Origin: Acidobacteriota bacterium
GTDB lineage: Bacteria; Acidobacteriota; Terriglobia; UBA7540
Direction: 5' to 3'
Assembly (NCBI GenBank): GCA_021838785.1
Contig: JAKCCV010000017.1
Location: 1 to 64,000 of the forward strand
DNA length: 64,000 nucleotides
Shown here: piece after piece, positions 7,834 to 16,568 of the stretch
How the letters are laid out: each line of letters starts with the position of its first letter
Position numbering within the stretch: the stretch's first letter is position 1
The notes under the pieces: model-generated
Databases searched by the model: none
Told to the model about the DNA's origin: nothing
What the model saw: the letters and a program-made list of their open reading frames with translations, nothing else
Position numbers and translations under genes: made by a program

Positions 7834-9000
7834 TTAGTAACGCGGAATACTCGGATCCACCTCGCGCGACCACGCCAAGATGCCGCCCTTGAGGTTACGG
7901 ATTTTGCGAAAGCCTGACTTCATCAAAAAGTCCACCGCTTGCGCGCTCCGACCTCCCATCTTGCAATGCACTACGATCTCGTCGGCGGAATTCAACTCGT
8001 GCATGCGCCGCGGAATTTCGCCCAGCGGGATGAGTTGGGCGCCGGGAAGTTGGCAAATTTGGTACTCATGCGGCTCGCGAACGTCAATCAGCACAAAGGG
8101 CTTTTTCTCGTCCATCATCTGCTTAAGTTCGCGCGCTGTAATTTCCGGCACAGTGGTTGTGTACTCCTGCTCTTCGCCTCGAATACCGCAGAATTCCTCG
8201 TAATCAATCAGCTCCTTGATCGTGGGGTGTTCGCCGCAGATGGGGCAGTCAGGGTTTTTGCGCAACTTCAGTTCACGGAACTTCATCCCCAACGCGTCAA
8301 ACAACAGGAGGCGTCCGATCAGGGGTTGACCGGTGCCGAGAATCAGCTTGATGACCTCAATCGCTTGAATGCATCCGACGATGCCCGGCAATACGCCGAG
8401 CACGCCTCCCTCGGCGCAACTGGGGACCAGGCCCGGCGGAGGCGGCTCGGGATAGAGGCAGCGGTAGCAGGGCCCTTGCTCGGCGTAGAATACCGAAGCT
8501 TGACCCTCAAATCGGAAAATGCTGCCGTAAACATTCGGCTTGCCCAGCAGCACGCATGCGTCGTTGACCAGATAGCGGGTGGGGAAATTATCCGTGCCGT
8601 CCGCCACGATATCGTAATCTTTGAAGATCTCGAGGGCATTCTCGGAGGTGAGCCGAGCCTCGTGGGCAATTACCTCGACATGCGGATTGATGTCGTGGAG
8701 GGTGTCGCGGGCCGACTCAAGCTTGGGACGGCCGACATCGTTGGTATCGTGGATAATCTGGCGCTGGAGGTTGGTAAAGTCCACGACGTCAAAATCCACG
8801 ATGCCCAGCGTGCCCACGCCCGCGGCCGCCAGATAAAGCGCCAGCGGCGCGCCCAGGCCGCCGGCGCCGATCAGCAGGACCTTGGCCTGCTTCAGCTTTA
8901 ACTGCCCTTCCATCGCTACCTCCGGCATGATGAGGTGCCGGCTATAGCGCAAGATTTCTTCCTTGCTCAATTGATTCGAAGTTGCCGTCAGAGTCGCCAT
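7834..9000 (-). CDS. moeZ: E1-like adenylyltransferase-rhodanese (MoeZ/MoeBR)
   Basis: Two-domain enzyme of 388 residues that adenylates the C-terminal Gly of a ubiquitin-fold carrier and then replaces AMP with sulfur to give a thiocarboxylate. Residues 1-270 form the ThiF/MoeB domain: ATP loop GAGGLG (45-50), GTDN with Asp137, and two zinc CxxC pairs (Cys178/181 and 252/255). Residues about 285-388 are a rhodanese domain with active-site loop CKMGGR (Cys346). AGGA precedes the ATG. It is last in cysM-mec-cysO-moeZ, so its natural partner is presumably the carrier just upstream. It could also serve MoaD. Confidence 0.92.
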   Translation of the reverse strand: MATLTATSNQLSKEEILRYSRHLIMPEVAMEGQLKLKQAKVLLIGAGGLGAPLALYLAAAGVGTLGIVDFDVVDFTNLQRQIIHDTNDVGRPKLESARDTLHDINPHVEVIAHEARLTSENALEIFKDYDIVADGTDNFPTRYLVNDACVLLGKPNVYGSIFRFEGQASVFYAEQGPCYRCLYPEPPPPGLVPSCAEGGVLGVLPGIVGCIQAIEVIKLILGTGQPLIGRLLLFDALGMKFRELKLRKNPDCPICGEHPTIKELIDYEEFCGIRGEEQEYTTTVPEITARELKQMMDEKKPFVLIDVREPHEYQICQLPGAQLIPLGEIPRRMHELNSADEIVVHCKMGGRSAQAVDFLMKSGFRKIRNLKGGILAWSREVDPSIPRY

Positions 9001-9153
9001 GCTTTTTTCCTATTCTCAAGATTTCCAACGCCGCGAAGAATGCGCCTGCCTCCTCTCGCGGCAGGATTGTTTCTCTGCCTTACCAGGAACGTTGATATCG
9101 GCTGGGAGATGAAGCCCGGTATTGCGCCCCGAAACGGTCAGGGCGAACCCAGG

Positions 9154-9453
9154 CTAGCTACAGACGCAACGCAGAGGAAGGCCCCCGGCAATCGAGGGGA
9201 CAATGCTGATGATGTCCTTTTCCGTGACGGGCGTTTGCTCTTTTTGGAGGAACCGAATGTCTTCGTCATTCACATAAACATTGACGAAGCTGCGGAGCGT
9301 TCCATCGCTACTGAACAAATGTTTGCGCAGATCGGCGTATTGGGCGGTCAAGGCTGCGAGGGCCTCCCCCACCGTGCGAGCCGGAATCTCGACGGATTCT
9401 CGTTTCTCCGTGTACTGCCGCAGCGGAGTCGGAATCACCACTTTCACCGCCAT
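9154..9453 (-). CDS. cysO: Ubiquitin-fold sulfur carrier (CysO/MoaD/ThiS family) with C-terminal tail
   Basis: Small sulfur-carrier protein of 99 residues with the beta-grasp pattern of MoaD/ThiS (VKVVIPTPLRQYT at the start, FVNVYVNDEDIRF in the middle, IISIVPSIAGG near the end). Carriers of this family are activated at a C-terminal GlyGly. Here GlyGly is at residues 90-91 and is followed by eight more residues, LPLRCVCS, before a TAG stop. The tail would have to be removed before thiocarboxylation, and a JAMM peptidase is encoded 66 bases upstream in the same operon. AAGGAGCG lies directly before the ATG. CysO is preferred over MoaD/ThiS because of the cysM and mec neighbours. Confidence 0.85.
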   Translation of the reverse strand: MAVKVVIPTPLRQYTEKRESVEIPARTVGEALAALTAQYADLRKHLFSSDGTLRSFVNVYVNDEDIRFLQKEQTPVTEKDIISIVPSIAGGLPLRCVCS

Positions 9454-9519
9454 CTTCGCTCCTTGTAAACGGTCGCCACCCAGCGCTTCCGTGTTACCTA
9501 TTTAGATGCAGCCCCCGCC

Positions 9520-9996
9520 CTAACGATTCACCGTCTCCACGGGTTCGGGTTCAAAGCGGGAGCGGTCCGCCGCCAGGACCCAGCAGGCCAGCTCCTGCGG
9601 CTCGCCGCGCTGCACCGAAACAATAATATAAGCATACCACGGCCAGGCATGATCGCGGTCGTAAATTGAGGGGCGCGCCGGATGGTCCGGGTGCGAGTGA
9701 TAGTACCCGAGGACCTCCAGCCCGCGGGCGCGAGCGTCCTTCTCCACCCGCAACTGGTCGCGCGGATCAATCAGAAAACGGTTCCGCTCCGACTCGAGGC
9801 CGGGTGATTCGAGCGGCAAGACGTCCTCTCCACCGCCCGGGGCGGCTCGCAAGTTGGGGAGCGGAACGGCTTCCAGGATTTCTCTTGTTCCGCCCTCGAC
9901 GCGACCCAGCAGCACGCCACAACACTCGTTCGGATACTCCCGAGCGGCATGGCTCCGAACCGCATCGAAAGTTTCCGGGGCTAGTTTGATGGCCAT
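9520..9996 (-). CDS. mec: JAMM/MPN+ metallopeptidase (Mec type)
   Basis: Zinc-dependent peptidase of 158 residues with a complete JAMM site: Glu24 in NECCG, then His100-x-His102 in HSHPDH followed ten residues later by Asp113. In Mycobacterium tuberculosis the homologue Mec+ releases cysteine from the CysO-cysteine adduct. In other systems (QbsD, HcyD) related peptidases trim residues after the carrier GlyGly. Here it could do both jobs. It sits between cysM (26 bases upstream) and cysO (66 bases downstream). No E2-like or ubiquitin-ligase gene is nearby. Confidence 0.88.
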   Translation of the reverse strand: MAIKLAPETFDAVRSHAAREYPNECCGVLLGRVEGGTREILEAVPLPNLRAAPGGGEDVLPLESPGLESERNRFLIDPRDQLRVEKDARARGLEVLGYYHSHPDHPARPSIYDRDHAWPWYAYIIVSVQRGEPQELACWVLAADRSRFEPEPVETVNR

Positions 9997-10022
9997 GCAG
10001 ACAACGGGTCCTCTCCGCGCGG

Positions 10023-10946
10023 CTACCGCCCCTCGTCCCAGAAACGTTCGCTCAGGTATTTATCGCCGCTGTCCGGGAAAATGAGCACGATCACACCTTG
10101 CCTGATACGCTCGGCAATTTGAAGCGCCGCCGCCGCCGCCGCCCCGGAAGAAACACCCGCTAAAATACCCTCCTCGTTCGCCAGCCGCAGCGTCATGGCG
10201 TAGGCGTCCTCGGTGGAGATTTCGAGATTCTCATCCGCAAGCGTGGGGTCGTAAATTCCCGGCGGGATGGAGGTGGGCATGTGCTTCAGCCCTTCGAGAC
10301 CGTGAAAGGGGGAGTCGGGTTGAAAGCTCACGCACCGTACCGAGGGCTTCAGCTCTTTCAGCCGCCGTGCTGTCCCCATAAAGGTTCCACTCGTCCCTAG
10401 CCCAGCCACAAAATGCGTGATACGCCCACCGGTTTGCTCAAAGATTTCTAGCGCCGTGGTTTGATAGTGGGCTTGCCAATTAGCTGGGTTGTCGTATTGA
10501 TTGGCGTAAAAATAAAGCTCGGGGTGTTCGGCAGCCACTTTTCGAACCTGGCGGATAGCCCCATCCGAACCCTCCAGCGGATCCGTATAGACGACCTCGG
10601 CACCGTAGGCTTTCAGGATGCGCTTGCGTTCCAGGCTTGCGTTCGAGGGTATAAAAAGGCGAACACGATAGCCCAGGGCGGCGCCGATCATCGCATAGGC
10701 AATCCCCGTATTGCCGGAAGTGGAATCAATCAAGATCTTCTCTTTGGTCAAGGCTCCACGGCGCTCGGCTTCACGGATGATATTAAGCGCTGCCCGGTCT
10801 TTCACCGAGCCGCCGGGATTTGCCCACTCGGCCTTCGCCAGCAACTCAACGCCGGGAAATGGTGCTGCGATTTTTCCGAGCCGCACGAGCGGGGTATTGC
10901 CGATGAGTGACAGCAAGTCCGTCGGCTGGCTGAAGATTGTCTCCAT
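10023..10946 (-). CDS. cysM: PLP-dependent cysteine synthase (CysM type)
   Basis: Beta-replacement enzyme of 307 residues. The PLP lysine lies in NPGGSVKDRAAL, the phosphate/substrate loop is TSGNTGIAYAM, and a further Gly-rich loop is GLGTSGTFMG. The segment HGLEGLKHM resembles the O-phosphoserine-dependent CysM group more than classical CysK, and the neighbouring CysO, Mec and MoeZ genes support use of a protein thiocarboxylate as sulfur donor. I start at ATG 10946 (METIFSQPTDLLSLIGNTPLV); the longer upstream frame has low-complexity, non-conserved sequence. A plain sulfide-dependent CysK role cannot be excluded. First gene of the operon. Confidence 0.85.
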   Translation of the reverse strand: METIFSQPTDLLSLIGNTPLVRLGKIAAPFPGVELLAKAEWANPGGSVKDRAALNIIREAERRGALTKEKILIDSTSGNTGIAYAMIGAALGYRVRLFIPSNASLERKRILKAYGAEVVYTDPLEGSDGAIRQVRKVAAEHPELYFYANQYDNPANWQAHYQTTALEIFEQTGGRITHFVAGLGTSGTFMGTARRLKELKPSVRCVSFQPDSPFHGLEGLKHMPTSIPPGIYDPTLADENLEISTEDAYAMTLRLANEEGILAGVSSGAAAAAALQIAERIRQGVIVLIFPDSGDKYLSERFWDEGR

Positions 10947-11426
10947 GCTGCTTTCACAAGGCGCTTCTAGCATATCCGTAGCATCTTGAAATTCTAGGGG
11001 GCAACGGAGCAAAGTGTCAATCCGCGAAGTCCGCAAAGGCGGCAGCCCAGATGCACCTGCAACAGCGAAAGACGATGTTCGCTTAGATTCTTGCGAGTCG
11101 CCGAATAAATTTAGGCGACGGCCCCACCGCAACGCTTCCCCGTTGAGGCGAATGGCGGGCGTAGATATACCTTGCGGCAGCCCGAGGGGCTCGCGTATTT
11201 TACAAGTCTCAGTATGCGCGGTCGGGCGATGCGATGCAACCTCAGCCGAGGAACGGCTGGTCATCAGGCGGCAGCCGGCTGGATGACCGGCAAGCCGAGG
11301 AATTTTTAGGCGGGCGTGCTCCCCGGCTATCGTCGGAGCGCTTTTAGCCATTCTCGGGCAGCGCGCGCCGGAAGGCGACATCGAGCCCGGCAGAGGCGAT
11401 TCACGCGGGTCAGGGAGGTGATTCTC
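10947..11426. other. Divergent intergenic region with hairpins
   Basis: About 480 bases between the cysM operon (leftward) and the dehydrogenase pair (rightward). It probably contains both promoters, though no strong consensus stands out. Hairpins are visible, the best being GCCGG/CCGGC with an 8-base loop (11274-11291). Nearby AGCCG/CGGCT around 11233-11248 could form another. The pattern does not match a riboswitch class I know. Frames crossing it look like read-through of the cysM frame. Confidence 0.4.
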
Positions 11427-12035
11427 ATGGCAGGGCAAGGCATGGATCGGCGCGAAGTGTTGCGCGTGCTAGCTGTGGCGAGCATTGCCGCCAGATTTCC
11501 CGGGTTTTCTCGGTGGACGTTTGCCTGCGGGCACACGGGCGCGGACGTTGCGAGGCCAGCGAGCTACACGCCGCGGTTTTTCACGGCGTCGGAGTACGCG
11601 GCGATCGAGCGCCTGGCTGAATTGATTATTCCCAATGACGGGACCCCTGGGGCCCGCGAAGCCGGCGTGAGCGAATTCATTGACTTTATGATTTGGAGCG
11701 ACCCCACCGTCCAATATCGCTTTCGTTACGGGCTCACCTGGCTCGAGGCTCGCTGCGGTCAACTTTACGGCGAGCGCTTTGTCAATCTTTCCCCCGAGCA
11801 ACAAACCGATCTTTTGAGTCACTTGGCTTACAAACAAAAATATCGGGTGGGAGAAGAGGATGGTCAGGCTTTTTTCTCACTGATTCGACAATACACGGTC
11901 ATGGGATTCTACACGACCAAAATCGGGCTCGAGGAATTGGACTGCCCCGCGCTGCGGCATTTTTACCCAAGTTCCCCAGCGTGCCCGCATGTAAATGACC
12001 GAGCTCATGCTCATTTGTCACCCGAAAGACTATAG
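11427..12035 (+). CDS. Gluconate 2-dehydrogenase subunit 3-like, Tat-exported
   Basis: Small partner subunit (202 residues) of a membrane or periplasmic GMC dehydrogenase. The start at ATG 11427 is fixed by GGGAGGTGATTCTC directly upstream. The N-terminus has a twin-arginine motif (DRREVLRVLAVASIAA), and in this family the subunit carries the FAD subunit across the membrane. The mature part holds TASEYAAIERLAELIIPNDGTPGAREAGV, split here as TASEYAAIERLAELI and IPNDGTPGAREAGV, typical of subunit 3, and ends in an acidic/His segment. The FAD subunit follows 57 bases later. Confidence 0.85.
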   Translation: MAGQGMDRREVLRVLAVASIAARFPGFSRWTFACGHTGADVARPASYTPRFFTASEYAAIERLAELIIPNDGTPGAREAGVSEFIDFMIWSDPTVQYRFRYGLTWLEARCGQLYGERFVNLSPEQQTDLLSHLAYKQKYRVGEEDGQAFFSLIRQYTVMGFYTTKIGLEELDCPALRHFYPSSPACPHVNDRAHAHLSPERL

Positions 12036-12092
12036 AAGATAAACCCATTGCCGATGTCCATCTCACGAATTTAGAAATCGGAGGGAGAGACC

Positions 12093-13760
12093 ATGGCCAA
12101 CGTTTACGACGTCATCGTAGTGGGAACGGGAGCGGGCGGCGGCATGGCCATCAAAACCCTCTGCGAAGCCGGGCTGAAGGTGTGCGCACTCAATTACGGG
12201 CGGCGACTGAACCCCCAAAAGGATTTTCGCAACCATCGTATGCCGTGGGACCTGAAATATCGGGCCTTCGGCGATCCCCAAACCAGAGCCGAGTCCTACG
12301 GTTATATGGACAATGAGTATGTTAAGGGGGTGTGGGAACATGGCCTCAAGGAATACACCACGGCGCCGGGCACCGAGTGGATGTGGCCCCGGTGCTATGC
12401 CGTTGGAGGCAAGACCAACTTCTGGGGACGTTCTTCGGCAAGGTTTGGCGACATTGATTTCAAGGCCGCCAGCCTCGATGGGTATGACGTGGACTGGCCC
12501 GTGAGCTACGAAGAAATGGACCCCTACTATACCCGCGTGGAAAAGATGATCGGCGTAGCCAGCACGGTGCAACACCGACCCAGCAATCCGGACGGGCACT
12601 ATCTACCGCCGATGAACTTTCGTTGCCTGGACTGGATCCTTAAGGCCGGCGCGGAAAAAGTGCGGGTGCCGTATCTTCCCGACCGCATCGCGCAGCTTAC
12701 GGTGCCTTGGAACGGCCATCCTCCCTGCCATTTTTGTGGCGATTGCACGGAGGGTTGCGAGGTGGGTGCCTTTTTCTCTACTCCCTGGTTTTTTCTTCCC
12801 CTGGCGGAAAAGACAGGCAACCTCGATTTACGGACCCATGCTTACGCGCGAGAAATCCTGGTGGATGAAAACGGCCGGGCCAAGGGGGTGTCGTACATTG
12901 ACCGACAAACGAACCGCGACGTGGAAGTTCGCGGACGCGCCGTCGTGGTGGCCGCTTCCTGCATTGCTTCGGCGCGACTGATGCTCAACTCGAAGTCGCG
13001 ACATTGGCCCACGGGCATCGCCAATTCCAGTGGGCAGCTCGGTCGCAACTTGTGCGACCACATTTATGGAGACTCGGGACACGGCTATCTGCCTCAACTG
13101 CTGGGTCAGCCGAGTTTTCCCGATAACGTTTCGGACAGCACCATCGCTTGGATGCCCCGCTGGCAAAATCTGCGGCATCCCCATGAGGAGGCTTTCATTC
13201 GAGGTTACTCCATGTATCCCGGCGGCGGCTGCGCCGAATTCCCCTGGTATTACGATTGGTTGGAAGGCTTCGGGTCAGAATTTAAGCGGAATATCAAGCG
13301 CTACTATCCCACGCCGATCAACTTTACCCCGCAAGCGCCCTCGCTTCGATCGGATACCAACTACGTGGATCTTGACCCCGAGGCGAAGGATATTTACGGC
13401 ATTCCGGCGGTACGGATCCACTTCGAATGGGGTCCGAACGAATTGATGATGTGGGAACACTCAAAACAAGTCTGCGAGGAGATCATTCGGGCGGCGGGAG
13501 GCGAATATCTGGGGGCGGCCGATCACCCCAATAAGCCGGGTTATAGCCTTCACGAAACCGGCTGCTGCCGCATGGGAAACGATCCCAAGCAATTCGTCAC
13601 CAACCGTTTTGGCCAAACGCATGACGTGCCCAATCTCTACGTCTGCGACGCCAGCGTTTTCCTGAACTGCACCGACAAAACCACCACCCTCTCGATTTTG
13701 GCGTTTTCACTTCGGACGTCGGAATACTTGATTGAGAAATTCCGCCGCGGGAAACACTGA
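12093..13760 (+). CDS. GMC-family FAD oxidoreductase with Cys cluster motif
   Basis: Catalytic FAD subunit (555 residues) of a sugar/alcohol dehydrogenase. It begins with the dinucleotide fold VIVVGTGAGGGMAIK and ends with the GMC C-terminal pattern HETGCCRMG, then LYVCDASVFLNCTDKTT. A cysteine group, Cys212-x2-Cys215-x2-Cys218-x3-Cys222 (CHFCGDCTEGC), sits mid-protein. FAD-glucose dehydrogenase of Burkholderia cepacia also binds an FeS cluster through mid-protein cysteines, so an FeS role is plausible. There is no Tat signal of its own; export probably depends on the subunit 3 partner. GGAGGGAGAG precedes the ATG. The substrate is unknown. Confidence 0.87.
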   Translation: MANVYDVIVVGTGAGGGMAIKTLCEAGLKVCALNYGRRLNPQKDFRNHRMPWDLKYRAFGDPQTRAESYGYMDNEYVKGVWEHGLKEYTTAPGTEWMWPRCYAVGGKTNFWGRSSARFGDIDFKAASLDGYDVDWPVSYEEMDPYYTRVEKMIGVASTVQHRPSNPDGHYLPPMNFRCLDWILKAGAEKVRVPYLPDRIAQLTVPWNGHPPCHFCGDCTEGCEVGAFFSTPWFFLPLAEKTGNLDLRTHAYAREILVDENGRAKGVSYIDRQTNRDVEVRGRAVVVAASCIASARLMLNSKSRHWPTGIANSSGQLGRNLCDHIYGDSGHGYLPQLLGQPSFPDNVSDSTIAWMPRWQNLRHPHEEAFIRGYSMYPGGGCAEFPWYYDWLEGFGSEFKRNIKRYYPTPINFTPQAPSLRSDTNYVDLDPEAKDIYGIPAVRIHFEWGPNELMMWEHSKQVCEEIIRAAGGEYLGAADHPNKPGYSLHETGCCRMGNDPKQFVTNRFGQTHDVPNLYVCDASVFLNCTDKTTTLSILAFSLRTSEYLIEKFRRGKH

Positions 13761-13820
13761 CCCCCCGTCGAGCTGGGAGTCTGCGGTCTTCCGCGCTTCA
13801 CTCGGCCTGGGGCGGTAGCT

Positions 13821-16568
13821 TCACTGCGGGTTCGGCCCTTGCACCACTTCCACCAAATCGCTGGGCCGAATCCACCGTTTGAAGGCGCTTTCAACCTGCT
13901 GCGGCGTCAGCTTGAGGTAGCGTTTTCCCGCCATGACCGGCTCATCGAGTGGCAAGCTGATGTCGGTGAGCGCAATCCACTCATGGGCAATACTGCTGAC
14001 ATCGGATTCCGACAACGGAATTTGGCGAAGCAGCAGCGCCTTGGCTTCCTCCAGTTGATGCGCTGGCACGGGAGAGGTTTGCATGGCTTTTAGGTCCCGC
14101 ACCACAATGGCTCTGGCTTTGGCAACATTCGGCGGATCACAGCCGTAGCTGACTGTGTAAACCGAGCGGGTCTTGCCGGCCGCGAGCGACGAACCGACGT
14201 AGTAAACCAAGCCGGTGGTTTCGCGCAGGTCCTGGCCGAGCTTGCTGGCGTAGAAACCTCCCCCCAAGACCTCATTCCCCAGTTGAAGCGGGTAGTAGTC
14301 CGGGCTAAAGCGAGTGATGGGAAGGGTCTCCGCCAGCGTCACAGAATCTTGTACCCGACTCTTGTCCGGCACGGCCGTGCTCGAGGGCTTATTGCGGGGT
14401 ACCGGTGGCAGGTCGGTCTGGGGTTTGGTCCCGGAGGCTTGCCATCCGCCGAAGTATTTCTCGATCACCGCTCGGGCGGTCGGCGGCGTCACTTTCCCGA
14501 TGACAACGATGGTGGTGAGGTCCGGCCGGAAGGCGCGTTGATGGTAACTTCGCACGTCTTGAAGGGTTAGTCCCATCACGCTAGCCGGTGTTGCCTGGCG
14601 AAGCGTCGGGTCGTTTTTCGGGAAGAGCGCTGCGTCACGGGCACGCTCAGCGAGATAGTAGGGACTCTGAAGTTGGCCGGCGACGAAGGCGGCTTCTTGT
14701 TTCTGCATGATAGCAAAGGCGCTTGCGGGGAGGGCGGGATGCAGTTCATTTTCGGCCAATAACTCGACACCTCGACCAAAATGATTGGCCAGAACGTGAA
14801 GCGAAAAATTAGTTCCCGCTGTTTCGTCGGCGCCGATTTCATCCAGAGCCTTCTGGAATTGAAGGCGGTTCAGCGTGGTCGTTCCGAAAGAGAACAGGCG
14901 ATCCAGCAAGGCGCTGGCGCCGTCTTGTCCTTTGGGAACTTCCAAGTCGGGGTTATTCTTGATGTGGCCGTAAACGCTCACCGTGTCGCTGACGGATTCG
15001 GGTTGGACGATGAGCTTGATACCGTTGGGTAACGTGGACACGACCGGGTGAACCGTCAAGCGGGGAACGCTGAGGCGGGCTAGGGCATTGGCTGCCCAGG
15101 GCGGCAGCGGCACCGGCTTCACGCTCTTCGGGGCAAAGGATTCGGCGCCTCCGAACGAACTGTGGGTGATGGCTTTGCCGGACGGCTGAGGCGGCAGAAG
15201 GGCGGTGATGGCATGGTCGAACTTGAGGTACTTGCGAGCGACGCGGTCCACCTGCTCTGGCGTCACGGCCTCAATCATACGGATGTCATCTTCGGGTGAA
15301 TGGCGTCCCTCAACTGCGACCGCCTCTGACCAGGCGTTCGCCAGCCCGGAAACCGAGTTCTTCTGCATTTCCTCGTGAGCCAGCTCGTGCAGTTTGGCCG
15401 CGGCGACCAGGTCAGGAGGAAAACCCTCCTTCAGGTCTTCGGTCAATATTTGGCGAACCTTCTGAACCAACGCTTCGGCGTTAGCGCCCTTCGGATATCC
15501 GACAATGGCAAGGCCGAACCCTGATTGGGGTAGCGCCTCCAGATCAAACTCTGCGAACAGCGCCTGACCGTGGGGCACTAAAGCGTAAAGCGTGCCGCGT
15601 TGGCTGCTCAAAACGTCCGACAAAACGTCGGCAGCGGCAAACTCGGAACTGTTGGTTCCCGGCATTCGGAAGGCAATGGCCGCAAGCCCAAAAGGATAGT
15701 CCGAAGGAATGGTGAGCGTTTCAGCCTTGACGGGCTGAAGGTGAATCGCCGGTTTTGGAGGAAATTTCTTCGGAGGAATACCCCCAAAGAGTTGCTTCAC
15801 CTTGGCCAGGGCCTGCCCCGGGTTGACGTCGCCCACGATGATGAGAATGGCATCATTCGGGCCGTACCACGTGTCATAAAATTTTTTCAGCATCGCGGCG
15901 GTGGTTTTGTTGAACGTCGGCCGGGTTCCCAGGCCCGAATTAGCGAGCGGCGTCCCTTTGTAGAGGGCCGCCAGCATTTTCTCGTAGAACACTTCAAAAG
16001 GATTTGAATGGTCCTGAGCCACCTCTTGTTCAATGGCGCCCCGTTCCTGGTCCCACAGCTTTTGGCTGTCATCCACGCCGCGCATGCGGATCGCCTCAAT
16101 GTGCAGGGCCAAGTCGAGGTCGTCGGCAGGAATGGTGAAAAAGTATTGCGTCACCGTTTGCTGCGTGTCGGCGTCGAAGGAGCCGCCCATGGCGGCAGAA
16201 ATCTCTGCCAGTTGATCGGCCGAAAGCCCCGGACTGCCTCGGAACATCATATGCTCCTGAGCGTGGGCCAGGCCTGGAAAACCCGGAGGAACCTCATTGG
16301 CGCCCACCAAGTAGTTCACCATCGTCGTCACGACCGGGGCGAGCGTATTGCGGACAATGATGACCCGAAGCCCATTTTTGAGCGTTGCCCGGAGCACGTT
16401 TTGTGAGGAAGAACTAGCGCCTGCCCCGGCGCGACCAGGATGAACCGAGCCCGGCGTCGCACTATCGGTCCCGAGCCGCGAGCGCTCCACACCCACCACG
16501 TGTGCGCTCACGCCAACGAATACCATGAAGCCAAGAATAAAAGCACCCAAGGAGTGCAACTTCTTCAC
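13821..16568 (-). CDS. Secreted M16 zinc metallopeptidase, two-domain
   Basis: Large insulinase/pitrilysin-family peptidase (915 residues). I start at GTG 16568 because AAAGGAGACTCTC precedes it directly; this gives a clean signal peptide (VKKLHSLGAFILGFMVFVGVSA). The first half carries the zinc motif His-x-x-Glu-His in LAHAQEHMMFRGSP and the downstream Glu in GAIEQEVAQD. The equivalent place in the second half reads GASALLDRLFSFG, so that half is inactive and probably shapes the chamber. This fused active/inactive architecture is usual for long periplasmic M16 proteins. It converges with the GMC gene. Confidence 0.9.
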   Translation of the reverse strand: MKKLHSLGAFILGFMVFVGVSAHVVGVERSRLGTDSATPGSVHPGRAGAGASSSSQNVLRATLKNGLRVIIVRNTLAPVVTTMVNYLVGANEVPPGFPGLAHAQEHMMFRGSPGLSADQLAEISAAMGGSFDADTQQTVTQYFFTIPADDLDLALHIEAIRMRGVDDSQKLWDQERGAIEQEVAQDHSNPFEVFYEKMLAALYKGTPLANSGLGTRPTFNKTTAAMLKKFYDTWYGPNDAILIIVGDVNPGQALAKVKQLFGGIPPKKFPPKPAIHLQPVKAETLTIPSDYPFGLAAIAFRMPGTNSSEFAAADVLSDVLSSQRGTLYALVPHGQALFAEFDLEALPQSGFGLAIVGYPKGANAEALVQKVRQILTEDLKEGFPPDLVAAAKLHELAHEEMQKNSVSGLANAWSEAVAVEGRHSPEDDIRMIEAVTPEQVDRVARKYLKFDHAITALLPPQPSGKAITHSSFGGAESFAPKSVKPVPLPPWAANALARLSVPRLTVHPVVSTLPNGIKLIVQPESVSDTVSVYGHIKNNPDLEVPKGQDGASALLDRLFSFGTTTLNRLQFQKALDEIGADETAGTNFSLHVLANHFGRGVELLAENELHPALPASAFAIMQKQEAAFVAGQLQSPYYLAERARDAALFPKNDPTLRQATPASVMGLTLQDVRSYHQRAFRPDLTTIVVIGKVTPPTARAVIEKYFGGWQASGTKPQTDLPPVPRNKPSSTAVPDKSRVQDSVTLAETLPITRFSPDYYPLQLGNEVLGGGFYASKLGQDLRETTGLVYYVGSSLAAGKTRSVYTVSYGCDPPNVAKARAIVVRDLKAMQTSPVPAHQLEEAKALLLRQIPLSESDVSSIAHEWIALTDISLPLDEPVMAGKRYLKLTPQQVESAFKRWIRPSDLVEVVQGPNPQ

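Noticed and set aside
9154-9996. Ubiquitin-like conjugation or antiphage (CBASS type II/Bil-like) system
   Set aside because: E1, JAMM and beta-grasp genes are present, but there is no E2-like gene or cyclase, and the linked cysM explains the set as sulfur transfer.
10947-11426. Possible riboswitch before the dehydrogenase pair
   Set aside because: Hairpins are present but none of the conserved cores I know (cobalamin, SAM, TPP, GEMM, fluoride) can be matched.
10947-11438. Upstream extension of the cysM frame
   Set aside because: The added 164 residues are low in conserved features, while family N-termini begin near METIFSQPTDLL. The region is better read as intergenic.
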